From Emiliania huxleyi CCMP1516 (Eukaryota; Haptophyta; Isochrysidales; Noelaerhabdaceae), in NCBI RefSeq assembly GCF_000372725.1, contig NW_005198522.1:1-28064 (forward strand): a stretch of DNA of 28,064 nucleotides, written 5' to 3'. The notes below the pieces were generated by a model. It was not told the DNA's origin. It saw only the letters and a program-made list of their open reading frames with translations, and did no database searches. Below are positions 16,430 through 23,424 of the stretch, in pieces. Made by a program: the position numbers and the translations under genes. Within the stretch, counting starts at the first letter, position 1. Each line of letters begins with the position of its first letter.

Positions 16430-18055
16430 GTGGCAACCGCGCCCACCCTGGACCTCCCCACGGGCGAGGAGGAGCTGGTGCGCGACGTCATCTTCGGGCT
16501 GGCACCGGTGCTCCAACCCATGCTGGCGGGCGTCATCGCGAACCCGGCGAGCTCGGAGAGGCCGGCGCCGTCGCTCGGGCTGCGAATGTGCGACGCCATC
16601 GCCGACCTGCTGGAATGGGGGCGACAGGCCCTACCGGATCTGGCGTCGACAGATAACGGCATTCTCGAGCCATTGGTGGAGCACCGGATGTGGAAGGCGA
16701 AACACGGCCTCACGGACGGGATCTACGCGGGCACCTTCGCTCAGCTCCAGGCCTTGATGGCCGACCTGGGGAGGGCCTGCGACCGAGAAGCTGCACCAAA
16801 GATCCCGGCGCCGGCGAGCGAGGCGACGGTGACATTGAGCCTCGCCCACGAGGTCACCGCCACCTCGCGCGACGCGTTTGCCGCCGCCTTCCGACGAGAC
16901 GTGGCGGCGTCACTTGACGTGAACGAGGATGCGGTCTTCGTCCTCACTATCTCGGCCGACTCCGCCGTCGTCGACTTCAGCGTGCCCGGCGCCGGTGACG
17001 TGGCGGGCATACTACGCGGGGGCGGCCTTTCAACGACGTACCTGACCCACTTTAACGGTGGCGTGACCGTCGACGCCGAGGTTGGCGACAAGACGTGCCC
17101 ACTACTGTGGCAGGCGGCAGACTCCACGGAGACGCGCTCATGGGAACGGCGGCTGGCTCAGGCGTTCCACCCCGAGGGGATGATCTGGGAGGAGGAGGGC
17201 CGCGATGTTCTCGCCAACTTCCTGCTACTGTCGTCGCGTCTCGTGGCGATCGGGTGGGTCCAAATCAAGTTGGCGGCGGCGGCCGTCGACGACGAGGAGA
17301 CGGCGGTGCGCTTGGGACGGGCATACGGCGATGTCTTTGGACGAGCTCGGGCGGAGGCAGAGCAGCGCGGCAGAGCGGAGGATCACGGCAGATGGACGGA
17401 CACGTCGCTCGAGGTGGCATCGGGTGGCCTGCACATGTTCTTCCATAGGGCGCAAGCCTTTGCCGACCGCCGAGGCGGGGTCGGCCCGGTCTTCTGGCGG
17501 GAGTTTGTTGATGCGGCGCGGGGGAGGGGGGAGTGGGCTCCGCTGCAGCTCCTCTCGGAGATCCAGACGAGTGCGGGCGCCCGACTCAGGGCGATGCCTT
17601 GGCTGATGTGGAACCGGCGGCCGTTTGCAGGGGCGACCAACGGGGACACGCTGGCTCAGCCGATGGAGGAGCCTGGGGCAGAGGCTCTGAGCGCCCAGGC
17701 GGAGGCCGACCTCGTTAACCACCGTGCAGCGGCGGCGCGGCGCGCAGCGGCGAGCAAGTGGCGGGCGAAGCAGAGGGAGAAGAACATCTGGTGGTGGCAG
17801 GCGATCTGGCGGGAGATGGAGACTGCCCGAGCTAGAGTACAGCAGATCGCGCGGATCGTTGCGAGGGGGCAGTGGCGAGGGCGGTACCCGGAGGTGCTCA
17901 TCGTGGAGAACGCGACGCAGCTGATGGATCTGCTCTACAACCAGCTGGATGGATGTGAGGTTACCGACTGCACTCCAAGTGCTCCAAGTGCTCCTGGAGC
18001 GATAAAACGGTTCCCCCCAAGGGTTCCTCCCACCCAGAACATGCTGCTGTCTTAG
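16430..18055 (+). CDS. Unrecognised protein, about 510-541 aa, C-terminus inside a dispersed repeat
   Basis: A long frame opens after a TAA at 16424. It has a GTG at 16430 (ATAPTLDLPTGEEELVRDVI) and a first in-frame ATG at 16520; the ATG at 16426 is in another frame, so the start is uncertain. Codon use looks coding throughout. Residues about 132-185 (VTLSLAHEVTATSRDAFAAA ... VFVLTISADSAVVDFSV) resemble a small alpha/beta module common in algal surface and secreted proteins, but no signal peptide is visible. Later blocks (WEEEGRDVLANFLLLSSRLV, GLHMFFHRAQAFADRRGGVG, NIWWWQAIWREMETARARV) are Trp- and Arg-rich and helical. The last 35 or so residues, from DGCEVTDCTPSAPSAPG, come from a dispersed repeat and the sequence after it, so the original C-terminus is probably altered or an unseen splice donor lies nearby. 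No function is proposed. Confidence 0.6.
   Translation: MATAPTLDLPTGEEELVRDVIFGLAPVLQPMLAGVIANPASSERPAPSLGLRMCDAIADLLEWGRQALPDLASTDNGILEPLVEHRMWKAKHGLTDGIYAGTFAQLQALMADLGRACDREAAPKIPAPASEATVTLSLAHEVTATSRDAFAAAFRRDVAASLDVNEDAVFVLTISADSAVVDFSVPGAGDVAGILRGGGLSTTYLTHFNGGVTVDAEVGDKTCPLLWQAADSTETRSWERRLAQAFHPEGMIWEEEGRDVLANFLLLSSRLVAIGWVQIKLAAAAVDDEETAVRLGRAYGDVFGRARAEAEQRGRAEDHGRWTDTSLEVASGGLHMFFHRAQAFADRRGGVGPVFWREFVDAARGRGEWAPLQLLSEIQTSAGARLRAMPWLMWNRRPFAGATNGDTLAQPMEEPGAEALSAQAEADLVNHRAAAARRAAASKWRAKQREKNIWWWQAIWREMETARARVQQIARIVARGQWRGRYPEVLIVENATQLMDLLYNQLDGCEVTDCTPSAPSAPGAIKRFPPRVPPTQNMLLS
17948..17994 (-). repeat. Dispersed repeat fragment, copy D
   Basis: ggatgtgaggttaccgactg followed by cactccaagtgctccaagtg matches the reverse complement of the 5' end of copies B and C. 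It sits inside the 3' end of the unrecognised reading frame, in antisense orientation to it. Confidence 0.85.
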
Positions 18056-18096
18056 TACTCCCGTTCGACCCATTCGGAATCCGATTAGTTAATGAA

Positions 18097-18119
18097 GGGT
18101 CATTCCGCCGGAATGACCC
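18097..18119. repeat. Palindrome GGGTCATTCC / GGAATGACCC
   Basis: A perfect inverted repeat with a 3-base centre, about 40 bp after the stop codon of the plus-strand gene. It could form a 3' UTR hairpin. Confidence 0.7.
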
Positions 18120-18248
18120 CTCCACGGGGAGATCGTTCACACCTCGAAAAACCAGAACCCAGAGTGTCTGGACCGATATTCCCATGGCCCGGATGTTTTC
18201 TGTGGGATGTGTCGAAAAAGCAGAATACAGAGCTCCTCCTCCTATAAA

Positions 18249-19130
18249 TCAGACGGTTTCTTGATAGCTGATAAGCCAGGGAAGAGCCTGGTATCTCAGT
18301 ATGTTATATCCTATGATATAACATAGTGGTGTCTGGTTTATGCACACCTCGGGCCGCGGGGCCCTAAGATCGACACTCGAGGAAGAGGTGCGCGCCGGCC
18401 GCGCGGGGGGACGCCGCTCCAGCCTCCGCCCCTCTCTCTCTCCATGCTCGCTGACTGCTCTCTCTGATATGATGCACATCACACCACATTGTTGGGTGAC
18501 GCTCCCTCTCTGGGGCCCTATGTCTGCTGGCTCTGAGGCGGGGTCAGTGGTGGTATCGGCAGCGCCCCACCGCTCGGCGCTCGGCTGCACCGCCGGCGCC
18601 ATCGGCAGCGCCACCGCTCGCAGCGGCGCGGCGGCGGGGGTGCGCGGCTGCTGCGCGGCTGGCGAGCCTGGCTGGGGGGAGGCCTCCGCCTCTCCGCCCG
18701 ACTGGCCGCCGCCCCTCCCTCTCTCGCCGTCGCCCGGACTCAGCTCGAGCGCGACCGTCGAGATGTTCCACGGCGCAGGGCCGGCGCCGCGGCCCGCGCT
18801 TGTCTGCGGCGGGCGAGAAGGAGAAGGCGCCGGCCGGGTCCTAGAGTAGGGGCTCCTCATGGACGCGTCACAGAGGGCTCGGGAGGAGGGCTCGGAGCAG
18901 GGCCGCCGGCCGACCCACCTCGCGGCTGCTCGAGCCGACCCGCAGGACCACCGCGAGCTCTGCGAGGTCGCCGGTCGAGAGCCGCAGCCGGCGGGCGACC
19001 TTGGGAAAGGAAAGGAGTGAGGGGGCGAAGAGAGAGGAAGAAGAGGAATCCGGGCGAAGGAGGTGCGCGGGGAGGTGTGTGTAGAGAAGATACGAGGGAG
19101 TCTGCGACCTTCCACAGCGCCGCCGCCGTG
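18249..19130 (-). CDS. Possible unrecognised gene, minus strand, one or more introns
   Basis: A minus-strand frame of 288 codons runs 19115-18249, but it starts at GTG. Parts look like exons. One is VARRLRLSTGDLAELAVVLR (about 18999-18922), after a pyrimidine-rich stretch ending ccaag and before gtgggt, with SAELTAAALWK upstream (about 19137-19105) as a potential earlier exon. Another is TSAGRGAGPAPWNISTVALE (from about 18802), after a ccgcag acceptor. The rest is Pro/Ala/Arg-rich low complexity ending at 18249. No family is recognised, and the plus strand is also open over 18340-18849. It could be a real gene downstream of CNOT9, a long 3' UTR, or chance. Confidence 0.25.
   Translation of the reverse strand, partial: HGGGAVEGRRLPRIFSTHTSPRTSFARIPLLPLSSPPHSFPFPRSPAGCGSRPATSQSSRWSCGSARAAARWVGRRPCSEPSSRALCDASMRSPYSRTRPAPSPSRPPQTSAGRGAGPAPWNISTVALELSPGDGERGRGGGQSGGEAEASPQPGSPAAQQPRTPAAAPLRAVALPMAPAVQPSAERWGAADTTTDPASEPADIGPQRGSVTQQCGVMCIISERAVSEHGEREGRRLERRPPARPARTSSSSVDLRAPRPEVCINQTPLCYIIGYNILRYQALPWLISYQETV
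18300..18325. repeat. AT-rich palindrome tatgttatatc / gatataacata
   Basis: A perfect 11-bp inverted repeat with loop ctat, within an AT-rich island in GC-rich DNA. Confidence 0.7.
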
Positions 19131-19303
19131 AGCTCAGCGCTTGACGAGGATGATGGAGGCCGCCGAGGCGGCGGCGAGCAGGTGGGGCGCTTTGTCTACC
19201 TTGTACCTCTGGTTTTTCACATGTAGGGGTAGGACGTACACATACACACCCCCCGCGTCTCTCTCAAGTCGTCAACGGCCCGCGCGCCACTCGGCTGTCG
19301 GCT

Positions 19304-20688
19304 CTACTGCACGTGCTGCGTCGATTCTGTGATGTTGAAGAGCAGCTGCGTCAGCCACCGTTTGGTGGTGACGTCGTCCTTGAGGCAGGCGCTAAAGGTT
19401 GCGTCGCGCAGCACGTCCGGCAGGCACTGCCGCAGCGCCTCTCTCGCGCGCGGGTTGTCGGACAGCCGCAAGTAGCACCGCACGATGTGCTTGAGCAGCC
19501 GCGCCGAGGGCTGGTCGACGAGCGAGCCCACCAGGTTGCCTGCGGCGCGAGGGGGACGGTAGGGTGGCAGCGTGGCGGCGGCAGTTCGGCGCGCAGCGGC
19601 AGCGCGGGACAAGGGAGGCGTGTGTCGCGGCGCGGGGACGTCGGGGCGGCGCGCGCCCAGGACAGTCGAGACGGCGTAGAATCGCTCTGCAGTCGCGCAG
19701 ATGTAGGCGAGGCCCGTCTCGTCGAGTAGGATCTTTTGGACGATGAAGGTTGCCACCGTCTTTGAGAGCTCGGAGCCTGTGCGAATACGCCAGAGTCAAG
19801 GGGATGCGGCACCGGTGCGGGAGGCAGCCGGCGTATGCGAGGGACACGAATACAGCGAATACGGCGGGAGGCAGGCCGGGTACATGTCCTCTCGAGCGAC
19901 AGTCGGAGGACACATATCTGTGATTCAGCGTCTAGGGAGCGGCTCCGGTCTCCATGATGCGCAGGCAGAGCGGGATGATCTCTGTCGACAGGAGAAAGTT
20001 GATGACGTCCGGGTCGTCCACCTGCGCACGCGCGGGGGGGGAGAGGGTCTCCTGCACGCTGGCGCGGTGGCGAGGGGCCTCTGACGCGGGGGCGCGGGGG
20101 AATGATCCGCTTCTGGCGCGCGTGCGGCGCTTCTGGCGCTTCTGGCGCGCCAGCGGCGGCGGCGTGCGTGCGCGGCTGCGTGCGCGCCGCGGGGGAGAGA
20201 CGCTAGGCGGCGGTGTGGCGCGCGGCTGCACGGCTGCGCCGAGGGCGCGCCTTGACGAGCGCGCCGATGACGCCCAGCGAGGTCAGGCGGAGGTACTCAA
20301 AGGGGCGCGTCTTGGAGATGGTGTTGAGGAAGGGGTAGAGGAAGAGCGGGATGTGCGCGTTCAGGAAGAGCGTCCGCGTCTCTGGGTGCGACGCGACGCA
20401 CTGCAGCAGCGCCAGCGCGTTACAGACGCGATTCGAGGCCTGCGCGGTGAGCGACGGCGGCGACAGCAGCGGGTAGATGGCGACGATCTCCTGCAGCAGC
20501 GCCGAGATGGTGCCGAAGGAGTGCCACAGGATGGGCGCCAGGTCGATGAAGGTCTCCCGCCGCTTGCTCAGCTCGAGCAGCGCCGCCTCGCGCTGCTCTG
20601 GGTTGGTCAGCTCGAGCACGAGGTGGAAGATCTTCTCAGCCTCGTCTTCTGGGCGCGTGTGGTCAGGGCGCTGCGCAGGGTCAAGCAT
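19304..20688 (-). CDS. CNOT9: CNOT9 / Rcd1 / Caf40, subunit of the CCR4-NOT complex, four exons
   Basis: Exons on the minus strand: 20688-20251 ([20 protein letters not shown] ... [12 protein letters not shown]), 20021-19946 ([20 protein letters not shown]), 19776-19657 ([20 protein letters not shown]) and 19539-19304 ([20 protein letters not shown] ... [10 protein letters not shown]). They total 289 aa, close to the usual length of about 300, with every phase consistent. The blocks [20 protein letters not shown] and [20 protein letters not shown] are hallmarks of the armadillo-repeat subunit that docks mRNA-decay regulators on CCR4-NOT. The ATG at 20688 is preferred over the upstream TTG. 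Introns 1 and 3 begin GCGCGC (GC-AG). Intron 2 has no GT or GC in the needed phase and seems to begin GAGCCG. The gene is divergent from the M41-like gene. Intact. Confidence 0.93.
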
Positions 20689-20962
20689 GCACTCTGTGGA
20701 AGGTGTTTGTTCGCCGACGCGGGGCAATGCTGGTCTGCTGGCGCTGCAGCGCAAACAAAAAAAATCCCTGTGGCTTGCACACTAGAGTTTCGCCAAAAGG
20801 CGCAATAAGCCGCGAGAGCAAGGGACCGGCAGGAGGCGGCGGCGCCGCAGAACGAAGCAGAGGAGAGCGACGCGACAGAAGAAGAAGAGACAAGGGAAAG
20901 AACGACGAGAAGGCGGCGCTGCGCAGCGGCGCGACCCGCGGTCCGCTGTGTCGGAAGAGGCT
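20689..20962. promoter_or_regulatory. Divergent intergenic region between CNOT9 and the M41-like gene
   Basis: Only 274 bp separate the two start codons, so both promoters must lie here or overlap the leaders. It contains an AT-rich patch gcaaacaaaaaaaatccctg near 20750-20770 in otherwise GC-rich DNA. No specific motif is recognised. Confidence 0.5.
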
Positions 20963-22585
20963 ATGCTCCTACCGCTGCTGCCCGTGCTCGGCCTCGCACG
21001 CACCTCCGCGCCCGCGGCGCTGTCCGCCGCCATCGACGCCGCGTGCGCGCTGCCAGAGGTGGAGCGGCCAGACGCCATCGCGTCGGCGCTCTCCTCGCTC
21101 CACTTCTTCGGCGCCGCGTCGCCGCCGCTCTCCCGCCGCGAGCTGAGCTTCGACGAGCTCGAGCAGCTCACCGGCCGGCCGCGCGCCTCCTTTGCGCCCG
21201 CGTCGCGCTCGCGCCCGCGCCCCGCCTCGCGGCCGGCCTCGCTCAGCATGGCGGCGACCGTGGTGGGCGTGCAGGGGCTGCTCGCGGAGGCGTGCCTCTC
21301 CCAGGGTGCGCCGGGCGGGCCCGTCGGTCCGATCGCCACGCTCCGCACGCTCGAGTGGTGGCAGCTGCCGGCGGTGCTGCTCGCCACCGCCGGCGGCGCT
21401 GTGCTGCTGGTGGCGGTCGTGGATGTGGGCCTGCTTGGCGGCGCTCTGCTGCGGACGCTGTCGCGGGCGGTGAGCCCCGAGGCGGAGGCTCGCTTCGCGC
21501 GCCACGAGGCGGGCCACTTCCTCACCGCCCTTCTGCTCGGGTGTGCGGTGGAGGCGGTCGAGGCGTCGCCCATGTCTGCGCTCGCCAACCGGCGGCTGCG
21601 CGGCTCTCCCGGGGTGGTCGTCCACGCGGCGGCGAGATGCGGAGCCGAGAAGCAGCCGAGATGCCAAGCCGAGGTGCAGCCGAGATGCAGCCGAGATGCG
21701 AAGCCGAGAAGCAGCCGAGGTGCAGCCGAGATGCGGAGCCGAGAAGCAGCCGAGATGCAGCCGAGATGCCAAGCCGAGGTGCAGCCGAGATGCAGCCGAG
21801 ATGCGAAGCCGAGAAGCAGCCGAGGTGCAGCCGAGTTGGAAGCCGAGATGCAGCCGAGGTGCAGCCGAGATGCGGAGCCGAGAAGCAGCCGAGATGCAGC
21901 CGAGATGCCAAGCCGAGAAGCAGCCGAGGTGCAGCCGAGATGCGAAGCCGAGATGCGGAGCCGAGAAGCAGCCGAGATGCAGCCGAGTTGGAAGCCGAGA
22001 TGCGGAGCCGAGAAGCAGCCGAGATGCAGCCGAGATGCGAAGCCGAGAAGCAGCCGAGAAGCAGCCGAGAAGCAGCCGAGGTGCAGCCGAGATGCGAAGC
22101 CGAGAAGCAGCCGAGAAGCAGCCGAGATGCGAAGCCGAGAAGCAGCCGAGGTGCAGCCGAGTTGGAAGCCGAGATGGAAGCCGAGATGCAGCCGAGATGC
22201 AGCCGAGATGCCCGTTTGGTCGCCCGCTCCCAGGCGCTCGATGCGGCGGCGGAGGGGCGCGGCGCCCCGGCGGCGGATGTGGACGCGGCGAGCATCGTGC
22301 GGACTGATCTCCCCATATCTCCCCATATCTCCCCATATCTCCCCATATCTCCCCATATCTCCCCATATCTCCTCAGGTGCAGTGCTTACTGCGCGACCTG
22401 CGCACATCTCCCCATATCTCCCCACATCTCCCCATATCTCCCCATATCTCCCCAGGCGAGCATCGTGCTGATGGGCGGGATCGCCGCGGAGGCGCTCGCG
22501 TTCCGCTCCGCCGAGGGAGGCGCGTCGGACGAGCGAGACCTGCGGCTGCTGCTGGAGGCGCAGGAGGGGCGGGCGGGGCGGGACG

Positions 22586-22633
<48 letters not shown>

Positions 22634-22899
22634 CGGCGGGTGGGGAGGGCGAGGCGGGCGGGAAGGAGGAGCTGCGGCTGGCGCCGGCGGCGCACGCGCG
22701 CTGGGCGGCCGCCAACGCAGCGCTGCTGCTGCGCGCGCACGCGCCCGCTCTCGCCGCGCTCGAGGAGAGGCTACGCGCCGGCGCGACGGTGGGCGAGTGC
22801 GCAGTCAGCCTGTCGGAGCACATCCCCCCGCCGCCTTGCGCCGATCCGAGCGAGCAGGCGTGGCCGCGCAGCGCTGCCGCGTTCCCCGAGAGGAGGTAG
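20963..22899 (+). CDS. Plastid-type M41-like (FtsH protease-related) membrane protein, three exons
   Basis: The ATG at 20963 (MLLPLLPVLGLARTSAPAAL) begins exon 1 (20963-21631). It encodes a leader, a membrane helix near residues 135-160 (LPAVLLATAGGAVLLVAVVD) and the zinc motif RHEAGHFLTALLLG, with HEAGH at residues 181-185. The frame then changes, so an intron is required. Exon 2 is 22234-22287 (ALDAAAEGRGAPAADVDA) and exon 3 is 22456-22899 (ASIVLMGGIAAEALAFRSAE, then GGASDERDL, RWAAANAALLLRAHAPALAA and VGECAVSLSEHI). Total about 388 aa. The order matches plant and algal chloroplast proteins that resemble FtsH proteases but lack the ATPase domain. Whether it is an active peptidase is unknown; HEAGH and a distal Asp/Glu (SDERD) are kept. 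Both introns fit GC-AG boundaries and are filled with tandem repeats. A Gly/Glu run (GGEGGEGG) interrupts exon 3. Neighbour CNOT9 is divergent. Confidence 0.8.
21632..22233 (+). repeat. Intron of the M41-like gene filled with AGCCGAG tandem repeats
   Basis: About 570 bp consist of 11- to 15-bp units sharing agccgag: gcagccgagat, gcggagccgagaa, gcgaagccgagaa, gccaagccgaggt and gttggaagccgagat, shuffled and repeated about 45 times. The tract is open in several frames on both strands and so mimics genes. The intron fits GC-AG boundaries (GCG|GCGAGA ... CTCCCAG|GCG) and keeps phase 0 on both sides. Confidence 0.8.
22288..22455 (+). repeat. 168-bp intron-like insertion flanked by a 14-bp direct repeat, made of CCCCATATCT units
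   Basis: The 14-mer ggcgagcatcgtgc occurs at 22287-22300 and again at 22455-22468, bracketing a run of 10-bp ccccatatct units. Removal from the GC at 22288 to the AG at 22455 joins DVDA to ASIVLMGG and restores the conserved protein exactly. Its length is divisible by three and the frame stays open, so unspliced RNA would still be translated (PISPHISPYLPISPH). Confidence 0.8.
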
Positions 22900-23424
22900 A
22901 CGACACTCGAATTGCGCCGAGGCGTGGCTAGGCGAGCCGGCATTGGGTTCGGGAGACGGGAGCGGTGAACGGGCCGTGGAATCCGAGCCGCGAGCGTGCA
23001 CCGTGGTGCGGACTTTTAGACCTCGTGTGAGCGAGGACGCCACGCTGCGCTTTCGTTGAGAGAGCGGCTTGATCCGCATCCTGCCGGCGCGCGCCGGCGC
23101 GGCGAGGCGGCAGGCCCAGGCGTGAGCGGCGTCCGCCTCCGTCCGGCCTCTCCGTCGGAATGCCCACAAGTTATCAAATGTGTCGTAAAAACCAAAACGG
23201 TGTGTCACATGGTGGCGAAGAAACGACCGTCACTCCCCGGACAACTAAGGCGAAGAGCGACCATCGCATTTACACAATCACAGACGAACGCTGTGAGCGT
23301 CCCGCTGTGTCAGCAAGCCCGCGCGAGTCACGACTCTCGTGGGCCAGCACGATAGGCGCGAAAATAGTCATGCCGAGTGTCGGGCCCTTAGCCGGGCCCC
23401 CCTAGCCGCCGGAGGCGGCGCGCC
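22900..23424. other. Convergent 3' interval between the M41-like and MYB genes
   Basis: No gene seen. It includes a 16-bp perfect palindrome gccggcgcgcgccggc near 23083-23098, which may serve as a 3' hairpin. The 23170-23370 part is more AT-rich. Reading frames lack domains. Confidence 0.5.

Noticed and set aside
20782..22740. 652-codon minus-strand frame (ASRLHLGF-type repeats) and related antisense frames
   Set aside because: It is the antisense of the AGCCGAG intron array and of the M41-like exons; there is no domain and no conserved block.
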